In this document: in pieces, positions 1 to 58,700 of the stretch
Layout: each line of letters starts with the position of its first letter
Numbering within the stretch: the first letter of the stretch is position 1
NCBI RefSeq assembly: GCF_018812025.1
Contig: NC_063053.1
Coordinates: 7,566,623-7,630,622, forward strand
Source: Megalobrama amblycephala
Taxonomy: Eukaryota; Chordata; Actinopteri; Cypriniformes; Xenocyprididae
DNA: 64,000 nucleotides
Direction: 5' to 3'
Notes under the pieces: model-generated
Told to the model about the DNA's origin: nothing
Databases searched by the model: none
What the model saw: the letters and a program-made list of their open reading frames with translations, nothing else
Made by a program: the position numbers and the translations under genes

Positions 1-2004
1 CTTAATCTTTGGGCTGTATGAACACATTACTCTGCTGTTTGAGCACCACGACCAGCCCAACACAACAACTTTGGATCAACCAATCTATCTGGGAGATTGA
101 GGGGGAAACCTGTTTGAAAACAGTGATTATTTATGCATTTCTGTTTGGTGACACTAGTGGTGCAGGAATTACACACTTCAGCTTTCATTCAACATACACA
201 GAAGAGAATTGTCAAACTGATAATATACATTAAGATGTTTTAAGGGGAACCACTTTTCCATTTCACAAAATAGAAACAAAAGTAAATAAAAATTTTGGAG
301 AATTTAATTGGAAGACAATGCAAGAGTCCTAGAAGCTTATGTCCAAAGTTACACACAGAGACCTGAGAAAAGAGGGGAAAAATACAACAAAGAAGGCAAA
401 AAAAAAAAAACATGCAAGAGACATCTAATGTGAATATATTAACTTGAAAAGGAATGTAACAAGATGCATTTCTTTTGGAACATGTTTTCACTATAGACTG
501 TTGCTCTGAGGGCCATGTTCAATCATCTGAACTCAAAAAAAAAAAAAAAAAAAAAAAGATCCTATGAGCCAAATATAAAATATGTTAGATAAATCTTATG
601 TGGAAAATGCAGGTTTTGAACAGCAACATGAAAACCAACCCATCATTCATGTAAAACAATAGCTTGGAAAACAATAGCTTAGAAAAATGCATAAAATCAG
701 TGAGCTTTGAAACGAATTGCATTGGTAAATCCCTTAGGCTATATGATGTTCGTAGTACTGACAATTCAGAGTCAGTCGATTAGCATCAGGGGACTGTGAG
801 GTCATAGTATTATTTGTGCCACATAAAGTCAAGAGGAAAACACTCAATAACATAACATGATCTAATGATGTTCAAGCTGAGTAAAACATTCAGCACCCCT
901 AAAATGAAAGATCCAACTAGTGCAGCACCTACATGTGATTTGTCAATGCTAGGGGACTCTGGTACTATGAATAAGCACCACTGAATGAGCACTAAAAGCC
1001 TTTCCCTGAGCTACAAAACCCAGGCTTTTTTTTCTTACACATCATGGTTTGACACAAAAACAACAGTTTAATTGTTCAGCAAAAATATATTTAATTGAAG
1101 AGACAGTAGCGTGAACGTACAAATGCCACTCTGTGACTTCAAGTTCCCCAAAACACTGGGTTATTGTTGAGCTTTTCTATCCGTGTTGCAGCTAGAGTAC
1201 TAGTTAAAACAGATTTTCATAGATAATATGTAAAATTTCTCACAACCTATTTGAAACGATGTTGTATCAAGTGCTGAAGTAAGAACAGCATTTTGGGTGT
1301 ACAATGGTTTTGAACACTGACGTACACTCTTTAGCACCTTGAAGAAATTAAAAAGACATTTTTTAGCCGCATGTTCATTTTAAAACTCATGTAAGAGTAA
1401 TGTAAACCTTTTGATTAAGCCAGTATTTTGACTAGGCCTCTGGATACACATGCAATTACGAAGTCATTCGTTTTAAAGTAGAGCTTCTTATTCAACGCAC
1501 CTAAATAAAACTGAACAAACTTTTATGTGTACAAAAATGCACAGACACTGATCCACCCCACCCCCCGCACCAAAAAGTGATTGATTTCAAATAAAAATGC
1601 ACTATGCAGCAATAAAAACATATGAAATAACATCTCAACAGGTGTCATGGGATCTCTTTAAAAGCACCAGTAAAAACATACAGTAAATTTGTTTGAATAT
1701 AACTTAACACGCTTGAATTGTATAAAATGATTAAGCTGTTTTCAAGTCATGTTTCAACCTCTTTGGGAGTTACAAATAAAGAAAACTCAAAAATTGGGAC
1801 CAAATAATATAAACTTTTACACAAGTGCCAGAAATTAACCAGTTGCCAAAATGCAGCATAAACCCTTCCATGATTATTGCTTAAATATGCAAAGTTTCAT
1901 AATCACCAAACACATGCTGACTGTAGATACTTGATGATGGATAAACCAAATGTACATATTGGGCACTTCAACGGTCAAGTTGGTCTGAAGATACAAGTGC
2001 TTTT
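1..2004. other. tet1 3' flank / possible 3' UTR, no gene
   Basis: AT-rich, non-coding. A poly(A)/poly(T)-type tract lies at 535-557. Two ATTAAA signals on the minus strand (1069-1091) could serve as distal tet1 polyadenylation signals; none is certain. Short ORFs here lack family features. Confidence 0.5.
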
Positions 2005-2008
2005 TTAA

Positions 2009-2319
2009 AGGGATAGTTCACCCAAAAATGAAAATTCTGTCATCATTTACTCACCCTCAAGTAGTTCCAAACCGGTATGCATTTCTTTGTTCTGCTGAAC
2101 ACAAAGAAAAGACATTTGCAAGTATCCAAACAGATCTCACCCCTCATCGACTGCCATAGTATTTATTTTTCCTACTATGGTAGTAAATGGAGGGCTTACT
2201 GACATTCTTCCAAATGTCTTTCTTTGTGTTCAGCAGAACAAAGAAATGCATACCGGTTTGGAACTACTTGAGGGTGAGTAAATGATGACAGAATTTTCAT
2301 TTTTGGGTGAACTATCCCT
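2009..2319. mobile_element. TTAA-flanked palindromic MITE (311 bp)
   Basis: Long inverted repeat from AGGGATAGTTCACCC to its complement, flanked by TTAA on both sides (2005-2008, 2320-2323). The arms, about 120 bp each, are almost perfectly complementary, so a transcript would fold as one hairpin. Very common family in cyprinids. It lies about 600 bp past the tet1 stop, probably in the 3' UTR. Confidence 0.85.
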
Positions 2320-2923
2320 TTAAACGATGCCGCCGCGTACTATGTTTCACAATGCCGAAACAATGTACCTTCAATACCAACACGAATACCCCTAAAAAAC
2401 TAACGGAAAGTTCCTGTAATGACCCGTGTGTGTTTCGTATCGGTCATTTAGCCTTACTGTTACAATGGCACCATAAAATAGCAACTAGCAAATGTCGGCC
2501 AAAAGAGCACCCAAGGCTGAGACATGAAAATAGAATTCACATTTGACAATGTCAATTCGGAGTGTTTACTACACACGTCATTTAAAGGATGACAAACTCC
2601 TATTGCAGTAAACAGGCTTGGACCAGAAATTAAATTACAAAATAGTTTTGAAAATGATCAGAATAAATAATCACATTTACTATGCACTAATTTCATCTAT
2701 ATGTATAAAACCAGTTTTATAACATCTGTTCTGAGCACCATCTCTTTACAATAAAAAAAAACACAGACATACACACCAAAACTCACAGTTAAAAACCCAC
2801 AAACGGTAGTCGTAAAAGCTGAGATGAAAAGCACAAATAAAAAAAAAGGGCATACGTAAAAACGGCCGTGAAAGGATGAGAACTAGCTGAGGTAAGGCAT
2901 TAGCTAGACAAGCACAGAGAATT

Positions 2924-49637
<46,714 letters not shown>

Positions 49638-50021
49638 AGCTGAAGTAAGTGAGGGTGAGGGAGGAGGAGTTCAGGATAGCCGGCATGGAAAACAGTATGA
49701 AGATGACTCTGGGCAACAGTACTTTTCAGATCTTTCAGGTAATGTTCCCTGTTTCAAGTAAGATCACACTGACATTTTTCCACTGTTGGCATATGGATGT
49801 ATGGCTACCTGTGGAAAGGACAAGTCATTATTGAATTATGTAGCATGTAGACTCTGATTACTTTCATAATGATTGAAATCTTGAAATCAAAATTGGGGAT
49901 TGTGGCTTGTAGTGCACATATGTGGGCTCTGAAGCCATCTATATGCTGGTTAACTCCTCCGTACACATTTAAAATTGACAGACTTTCTCTTTTGGAAAAA
50001 TGAAGCAAAATTTTGATGGGT

Positions 50022-50438
50022 GTGTCGCAATCAGCTCCCTAGTTTATTATAGTCAGGGCACTGATCAAAGAATCTTTATTCTTTAACAAAGTCGTTCCCT
50101 TAACAGAAATTGCATCATATTTTTGAAGTGTGAAATATAAACTGCACAAGCCAACTCAATACACATCATGACGCACAACAGAAGTTTTAAAAAGACAAAC
50201 CATTATTTAAGTATATTTCAGCATAAATGCTCAACGGTAGTGAACATAATCTAGCTAACATTTATAATTAATTTACGTCTGAAATGTGGTGATGTTTTAC
50301 CATGCGAGTCTGTTGTCATGTCGCTGGAAATAGAGTTATCAGTGTCTTAAAATGTAGTGAGCCAGGGTCCTTGCCAGTGCCCTAAATCGTGTACACAACA
50401 CATTGATTCTCTACCTAGGGAGCTGATTGAGATGTACC
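50022..50438. mobile_element. inverted-repeat MITE (about 415 bp)
   Basis: TCGCAATCAGCTCCCTAG at the left; CTAGGGAGCTGATTGAGATG at the right. Lies in tet1 intron 1. Confidence 0.6.
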
Positions 50439-51136
50439 TGATGACACATTCTGCACTACACAGATTTCTGTCCAATCAGATGCTCTATTGAATGAGAATG
50501 CCTCTCCCAATGATAACACCTGCACAGGCTAGCAAGTAGGAAATCATGAATTATGGCTGTGATGTCAAATAAAGTCCTCTGGCTATTTAAAAAAGGAGGA
50601 TCCCATCAATAAATTCCAAATAAATACATAAACACAGTAAAGAACTCTGTGCTTGTCAAGCCATTAAATTGGGTCATTAACTTCAAGCTAATAAAGTGCA
50701 CCATAAAAGATACAGTAAATAGGCTACCTAATAGATAAACATGGTGTCTGAAGTATGAAATAATTCGATAACAGTTTGTGCAGGTGCAAAGTATATTCTA
50801 TATATTCTCACTAGAGTCCAAACTCTGCAGAGTTTCTACCATATATTTGTGGTGTAAATAAAGTAGGCTATATATGAATATATTTCAGAAAAAAAAAAAA
50901 GAATAGAGGATACTATGAAATGTAATGTTGGTATACTAAAGGAGATATGCAGCCTTTAAGAATAATGTATTAAGCTCACAAAAACTTTTACGATTGTATT
51001 GCTAATAAGAAAAATTATGATGCTTAGCAAAAAGTACCATGGTATTACATGGTTATTAAACAGTACCAATAGCTTTCAGACATTGGCAAGTTTTTTTTTT
51101 ATTTATTTTTTTACATGTACCATAATAGTACCTTAA

Positions 51137-52329
51137 AGGTTTAGTTCACTCAAAAATGAATATTATCCCATAATTTACTCACCCTCAAGCCATCCTAGCT
51201 TCTTTCAGCCAAACACAATTGGAGTTATATTAAAAAATATCCTGGCTCTTCCAAGCTTTATAATGGGAGTGAATGGTACCCAAGATTTTGAATCCCAAAA
51301 AAGCACATCCATCCATCATAAATCCATACGGCTTCAGGGGCTGTATAAAGGCCTTCTAAAGTGATGGATTTTTGTAAGAAAAATATCCATATTTAAAACT
51401 TCCGGTAACGGCCGTACTTAAGTCTAATTCCGCTGGAAGAGTGACCTCTGACCCGACGTAGGATGTAGGAGTAGCGTAAGATTAGACGCCTCTCAAGGTC
51501 CTCTTCTCTTATATCGAATCCTCCGTCATTTCTCTTTAAATTTTTTTAGACTTCTAACTCATGACCAGTGTTTTGTTTTGCTCTATCCTCTGCATTTCCG
51601 CGTTCGTCCATATGCATTGCATCGGGTCAGAGGTCACTCTTCCGCCGGAACCAGACTCGCATATGGCCGTTGCCAGAAGCCAAAAGTTGCGTCCCAAATG
51701 ACGCACTATGCACTTATTTACTATGTACTTATGCACTATGTACTCATCCATGTAGTGCATGAATTGTATAAGGTTATTTTGTAATTTAACATTGAAATCT
51801 GATACCCCTCCCCCTCAACTACGTAATTAAAGCTGCGACAGTTGAGTGCATGAAGTGTCCAACATTCCACACTTTGTTTTTTCCGTTAATTTAGTGCATC
51901 ATCCGGGTATTTAAAGTGCACTTTTTCTTTTTTTGGGAATTTTCAGTGTGAACGCACTACTTGCACTATTTAACTTAAAAACGTCATAGAATAGTTCATA
52001 AGTACGCGAATTGGGATGCACCTAAAGATTACAGTTTATAAAGTTTTAAATATGGATATTTTTCTTACAAAAACCCATTGCTTCACTTCAGAAGGCCTTT
52101 ATTAACCTCCTGGAGCTGTGTGGATATCTTTTATGATTGATGGATGTGCTTTTTTGGGCTTCAAAATCTTGAGTACCATTCACTCCCATTATAAAGTTTG
52201 GAAGAGCGAGGATATTTTTTAATATAACTCCAATTGTGTTTAGCTGAAAGAACAAAGTCATATACACCTAGGATGGCTTGAGGGTGAGTAAACTATGGGA
52301 TAATTTTCAATTTTGGGTGAACTATCCCT
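51137..52329. mobile_element. TTAA-flanked element (1,193 bp)
   Basis: AGGTTTAGTTCACTCAAAAA and complement ending AACTATCCCT; TTAA at 51133-51136 and 52330-52333. The arms extend about 250 bp and include CCATAATTTACTCACCCTCA and GGCTTCAGGGGCTG-like pairs. It lies less than 600 bp from the putative tet1 exon 1 donor. Confidence 0.8.
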
Positions 52330-52887
52330 TTAAATATCATAGTATATGAATATGGTAATCATGTACAACTACATGATACTTTTTGTAAGGGATAAGCCAA
52401 CCTACACGTTTATTGTTTGTTTTCATGTGTCAACTCGGAGTCTCCCTAAAGTGAATCAAGTGTTTCGCCACCTGTCATGAGTAAAACGTAAACAAAAATT
52501 AGGCAAGTGTGAGGTGTGTTAGTTCTGACAAGTGGATCAAAAGACACTCACACAAGTTTTCACACTGGCTGAAGGAATAGGGAATATCGACAGCATTTTG
52601 TGCGTCACTCACAGACGCGTACAGAATTGCGAGTCACGCGCCTACGATTCCAAAAAATGCTGTCTAAGTAGGGAACTAACTAGGTTTTGAGACGGCCGTT
52701 GTGGCTGACTAATCGCTTTCAACGCTCTCACACGCTTATCTCTAACAGCAGTTTGTTTCAGTTTCTATAAACTGCTCTACAAACTTTTAAATGTGATACG
52801 AACCAAATAATAAAAGAAGAGGGCTTTAATCCGTGGGCTGCTGTATTGTTATTAACACTTTGAAGGGAGTTGAAATACTTTACATAC

Positions 52888-53140
52888 CGGAGAGACAGAT
52901 GCACTGTCTGAAGGGCTAATAATATTCCCCGCCTGTACGACACGACCGATCCTTCAGCATTTCTCCTCGATGAATCTTCCCTAGGCACGAGTGAATAACG
53001 TCTTCACAATATAACTGTGAACTGTGACACTGACATGCTGCCACAGAGACTAAAGCACCTGATAAAAGGCAAATCCTTCTTATGTCAATCCATTGACGGC
53101 AGCCCTCTGCCAGGCTCGACCTACACTCTCCAGTCAACTT
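52888..53140 (-). promoter_or_regulatory. putative tet1 non-coding exon 1 and promoter
   Basis: Exon 2 starts at an acceptor, so a 5' UTR exon must lie upstream. At 52888 a strong donor, CCG|gtatgtaaag, ends a CpG-containing non-repeat stretch whose minus-strand ATGs run quickly to stops. This is the best candidate between 49.6 kb and slc25a16. The transcription start was not located. A divergent plus-strand ORF overlaps the same stretch. Confidence 0.4.
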
Positions 53141-53301
53141 CAGGATATTTAATGGACGTCGGCGTGAGGCGGCGGGAAAACCCGGAGAGGATTTCTGTTC
53201 TCAGGATAGACAATCTGTGCAGCAATCAGTGTACTGTATCTATCATATCATTATTTTTAACTGCTAACGAGCTAACTGCTAAATGCGTGTACCACGATTA
53301 G
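53017..53301 (+). CDS. unidentified 94-codon ORF at the tet1 promoter
   Basis: An ORF with two early ATGs (53017, 53035) and mixed composition (e.g. KHLIKGKSFLC, GVRRRENPERISVLRIDN), in a CpG-containing patch where promoters are expected. I do not recognise it. It could be the first exon of a small divergent gene (GTATCT after TGTACT near 53,240 could act as a donor), 5' UTR of slc25a16, or chance. No continuation exon was found. Confidence 0.15.
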   Translation: MNCDTDMLPQRLKHLIKGKSFLCQSIDGSPLPGSTYTLQSTSGYLMDVGVRRRENPERISVLRIDNLCSNQCTVSIISLFLTANELTAKCVYHD

Positions 53302-53427
53302 AGATGACGTCAGTTTCACTATGACTATCGTCACTTTTTTTTATCGTCAGTATCGTAATTTTTTTTATTATAAAGGCACAGTATTGCCCGGTGCATTTAT
53401 ATACAGACCATAATATAAATATACAAC

Positions 53428-53428
53428 C

Positions 53429-53482
<54 letters not shown>
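53428..53482. repeat. (AAT)n microsatellite
   Basis: About 18 AAT units just left of a TTAA element. Confidence 0.95.
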
Positions 53483-53508
53483 GTGGTAGTAGTAGTTTAT
53501 TTTATTAA

Positions 53509-54311
53509 AGGGTTAGTTCACCCAAAAATGAAAATAATGTAATTTATTACTCACCCTCATATCGTTCCACACCCGTAAGACCTTCGTTAATCTTCGGTAC
53601 ACAAATTAAGATATTTTAGTTGAAATCCGATGGCTCAATGAGGCCTTCATAGGGAGCAATAATATTTCCTCTCTCAAGATCCATTAATGTACTAAAAACA
53701 TATTTAAATCAGTTCATGTGAGTACAGTGGCTCAATATTAATATTATAAAGCGACGAGAATATTTTTGGTGTGCCAAAAAAACAAAATAACGACTTATTT
53801 AGTGATGGCCGATTTCAAAACAATGCTTCAGGAAGCATCGGAGCGTTATGAATCTTTTGTCGAATCAGTGATTCGGAGCGCCAAAGTCACGTGATTTCAG
53901 CAGTTTAGCGGTTGGGTTTGACACACGATCTGAATCATGATTCGATACGCTGATTCATTTGGTTCCGAAGCTTCACGAAGCAGTGTTTTGACCATCGGCC
54001 ATCACTAAATAAGTCGTTATTTTCTTTTTTTGGCGCACCAAAAATATTCTCGTCGCTTTATATTAATATTAAATAATATTAATATTGAACCACTGTACTC
54101 ACATGAACCGATTTAAATATGTTTTTAGTACCTTTATGGATCTTGAGGGAGGAAATGTCATTGCTGTCAATGGAGGCCTCACTGAGCCAACGGATTTCAA
54201 CAAAAATATCTTAATTTGTGTTCCGAAGATGAATGAAGGTCTTACGGGTGTGGAACGGCATGAGGGTGATTAATAAATGACAGAATTTTCATTTTTGGGT
54301 GAACTAAACCT
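53509..54311. mobile_element. TTAA-flanked element (803 bp)
   Basis: AGGGTTAGTTCACCCAAAAA and complement, TTAA at both sides. The interior (AACGACTTATTTAGTGATGG, GCTTCAGGAAGCATCGGAGC) is shared in direct orientation with 55913-56707. Confidence 0.82.
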
Positions 54312-54659
54312 TTAAGTAGTTTATTATTATTATTTCTATATTACGCAATTTTCATATATAGACAATTAATAATTCCTCAGAAAAATCTAATGAATGTAAA
54401 ACAAACAACAACACAAATTAATATCATCATCATCATCATCATTAAAGTTAATTCATTTTTATGACATTGTTATTAACACATAACAAAAACTCACAATAAA
54501 CACTATTGCCAAAACATCATTTGCAGACAATATTTTATCATAATACAATTTTATTAAAATAAAATCTGCTAAATGAATGTAATATATCTGCTAAATATAT
54601 GTAATATAGTGTAATGTGCAATATACTAATATAGATGCGGTGTTGACGCGATTACGTGT

Positions 54660-54762
54660 TAATTCTGCGACAGGAAGTGATTCATTGAAGGACATGAAAT
54701 GGACGAAATTGTAGACAAACACGTGGGAAAAATGTATCACTGTGCCTTGATATGTAATTTAT
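54660..54762 (+). promoter_or_regulatory. putative slc25a16 promoter and 5' UTR exon
   Basis: An ETS/GABP-type site (CAGGAAGTG near 54,672), typical of nuclear genes for mitochondrial proteins, is followed by a good donor, TTTAT|gtaagtac, at 54763. The coding exon is preceded by an acceptor-like tract (TTTACTTCACTCCAG ending near 55,629), so a 5' UTR intron is plausible. Inferred from motifs only. Confidence 0.35.
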
Positions 54763-55674
54763 GTAAGTACATAGTCTATATGCATATAACTAAAGACGTA
54801 TGGGTGTAATGTAGAGCGAATATTTTTGTTGTCGTAGACACGCAGTGTCACGCGGTGTTTGTAACAGGAAGAGCTGTCAGCTTCAGTATCGCACAAGACC
54901 ATATACAGTTGTGCAACCGATGACCTTCATTTTAGGCAGGATTTATTTTTTCTGCGTACAAGCATTCAGGCCAGAGCTGCCGAAGACGTTTCTATTTGTG
55001 AAAGGTGCAGAAGTTCAGTGTAAATTGCATGTAATATTATGGCTGGCTGACTCATGGAATAAGCAAGAGTAACCAAGGTAACAATATGCAAACATTGCTA
55101 ATGTGTATTGTAATACCGGTATATTTCGAGCTGCTGCACGTTACGAAATATTATCAAATGTAGCCAAAGTTACGAAAACAAGCTGACCAGACTACTACGC
55201 ACTACCATCTGATAGCTACAATGGTACAAACACAGTATAATTTTTGAAGGAGGCAGAATAAATTACGTTTGTATTAATTATTAAATGATTTGTCTTTATA
55301 TAAGTATTAATACAGTAGCTATTACATTTTCACATTAAAGAGCTCAAACATTTTAAGCCAAAATAAAATTCAATTCATGGTTAGCCCAACCTGTAACTCA
55401 TGCTCACCTATCCTGATGGTACATGATTTGGTTTGTCTTTCTAGTTTAGATTTGGAGAACTGAATCTGTTAACATTTCCTCAAACCAGGGACTCGTAAAG
55501 TAATACATATACAACCCTGTCCAAATGTTTTTGACTGAAATGACTTTCCTGTGCATGTAGGCCCACCTTTGGCACAGATCAGCTGATCATAATAATACCA
55601 ATGTGCATGTTTGTTTACTTCACTCCAGAGTTTGCTGAAGACATGAATATACTGGAGTCCTGATAGCAGCCATC

Positions 55675-55771
55675 ATGACGACAGAGGCTGTGTCCTCGGG
55701 GACTCGACCTCAGATCCCAGCTCCTGTGCAGAAAGATGACTACCACTTTTTGCGCTCTTTCGCAGCTGGAG
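55675..55771 (+). CDS. slc25a16: slc25a16 exon 1
   Basis: ATG at 55675 starts [15 protein letters not shown], then the conserved [10 protein letters not shown] that enters the first membrane helix. Donor GGAG|gtgatg, phase 1. Upstream ATG at 55643 is followed in frame by a TGA before 55675. The N-terminus is shorter than the human one and not conserved, as usual for carriers. Confidence 0.9.
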
Positions 55772-58700
55772 GTGATGTTTCAATCTCAAAATATTCATGA
55801 ACTAAAGAATGTACATTCAGCTGCTCTTGGATATCTTGTGCTATGGAAGAATGCATAACAATATCGGAGATAAATTGCTAATATAGGTCGTAAATGTGTT
55901 TTCCCCTCTTAAAGGGTTAGTTCACCCAAAAATGAAAATTCTGTCATTTATTACTCACGCTCATGCCGTTCCACACCCGTAAGACCTTCATTAATCTTCG
56001 GAACACAAATTAAGATATTTTTGTTGAAATCCGATGGCTCAGTGAGGCCTACATAGGGAGCCATGACACTTCCTCTCTCAAGATCCATAAAGGTACTAAA
56101 AACATATTTAAATCGGTTCATGTGAGTACAGTGGTTCAATATTAATATTATAAAACAACGAGAATATTTTTGGTGCGCCAAAAAAACAAAATAACGACTT
56201 ATTTAGTGATGGCCGATTTCAAAACACTGCTTCAGGAAGCTTCGGAGCACAGATGAATCAGTGTGTCGAATCTGCTGTTCGGAGCACCAAAGTCACGCGA
56301 TTTCAGCCGTTGGCAGTTTGACATGCGATCCGAATCATGATTCAATACACTGATTCATTTATGCTCCGAAGCTTCCTGAAGCAGTGTTTTGAAATCGGCT
56401 GAAATCAATTTATAAGTATTTATTTATTTTTTTTGGTGCACCAAAAATATTCTCGTCACTATATAATATTAATATTGAACCACTGTACTCACATGAACCG
56501 ATTTAAATGTGTTTTTAGTACCTTTATGGATCTTGAGAGAGGAAATGTCTTTGCTTCCTATGTAACACAGGCCTCACGGAGCCATCGGATTTCAACTGAA
56601 ATATCTTAATTTGTGTTCCCAAGATTAACAAAGGTCTTACGGGTGTGGAACGGCATGAGGGTGAGTAATAAATGACAGAATTTTCATTTTTGGGTGAACT
56701 TAACCCTTTAATGTTATTGTATTTTAAATAAATTGTGTAATCGGAACACAAATGATGACATTTTTAATGAAATCTGAGAGATTTCTGTCCCTCCATGGAC
56801 ACACAACTACTACTTTGAAGCTTCAAAGAGTTCATAAAGAGATTGTAAATTAATCCATATTAATTAAGCTGTTTAGTCCAAATTTTTTGAAGAGACTTAA
56901 TGTTTTGATATTATAAACATTTAATTTAGGCTTTTATTCGTGTGACTAGAATGCACAAAACAGCATTTTTAGTTGTTTTCACAGATCTGTGTGAACATGT
57001 ATCACTTTGACCAACACTTTGACTGAGTTGTCTGTATTCAAAAAATGCAAAGGAACCATTTTTAGTGTTATTTTTATGTCTTCAAAAGGTGTTGCAGGGT
57101 GCTGTGCCAAGTCCACCATAGCGCCTCTCGATAGAGTGAAAATTTTACTACAAGCTCAAAATCCACATTACAAACACCTTGGTAAGTTAAACCCAGAATG
57201 TTTCTGATGGATAGGTATTTTGTGCAACCTGATTATCAAAGGAACTATGCATTAGAATACAATTAACCAAATGGTTGAACATGTATATATAATATGTGTT
57301 GCTTTTTTTTTTTTTGCAGGAGTGTTTGCCACACTTAAGGCTGTGCCAAAGAAAGAGGGTTTTCTTGGACTCTACAAAGGAAATGGAGCTATGATGATCA
57401 GGATTTTCCCATATGGAGCCATTCAGTTTATGGCTTTTGATCACTACAAAAAGGTTTCTTTTGTCTCATAGTCATCATTTAGTAATGACAACTAGTCCTG
57501 GGGAATAACAAACTAAATGTAGCGACATTTACTAACATAATATTTTTAGTAGCGTGACCGTTGTTCAGTTGTTCAAAATATTGCTTTTCCAGTACTAATT
57601 TTTGCTGTTTTTGTCACATTGTATTGCACAAGTAGTGTAAAAATAGTCAATAATCAAACACAATCTCCTAAACTGTCCTCCCAAGTGAAGCACTTGTCTG
57701 CTTCATTCTAGAGATTTGGTTCTTTCAGATGATCCGTTTCAAAAAAGGATTCACAGATTTGTTGTAGAAGTTGAGGTAGTTTGTGTGGGGTGTTTTATGT
57801 TTTGTTTTCATATCAGAATTACTGTTTTTGTCTTTTTTATTGGTTGTAAAGTGCAATGTAGTGTCCTCAAAAATATCGATTTTTCGATACAAATCAATAC
57901 TGAAATATCTGAAACGCTTCCAATACTCATTCTCCGCAGAATAGTTACACGATACCAGCTGCTCTATCTTGCTCTCTCATCTCTCCCCTCACGTACTCTT
58001 TTCATTTGCTCCGGATGAATATTGTTGGTGTTCGAGGACTTGAATTTCAGCGTGGGATTGCGTGTATTGTGCATAATTTTACTCATTCCCACAGATTTTG
58101 TTCTCACACCCAAAGTGTGTGTGCATAAAGCCGCCTCTCAGTACTAAACCGAGTTCTTTTTCACTCCTTATTGCACTCAAATACACACAAAATGTCAAAA
58201 TGGCAGTCTTGGCGAGTATTCACATAAACACAGTCAGTTATGTTTTAAGTGAATATTAACAGTTGATGAAGAATACGCATGTGTAAAAGTATAATGAATC
58301 CGTACGTCAGGTCTTAAAGTGACAGCAGCCTAACATACCTGCTGCCAAATTATGAGATAATATCAAAAATATCTATATGGCAGTTTTCCCCATGGTATCG
58401 ATGTCAAAATTCTGGCCAGTGAAAATGCTGAGTGGCTAGTAACTTTGGAAAACCACTAGCCACAGTGACTGTTGAGCAAAAAAGTTAATGTCAGGCCCTG
58501 GTTGTATTCATTTTAAATGCATCTGTAAAAATGGTTTGCAGAGATAAATAACATCATCCGATGGTTATATAGTTTATATTAAAACCTTCAGTGTAGTTTA
58601 CAAATTACATTGATGTTAAAAGTACAATGCTTTGTACTAAAGCTGAATGTATGCTCTGTTTAGATTATGTAATGCTTGTAAAAAGCTGTTTCGGATGTAC

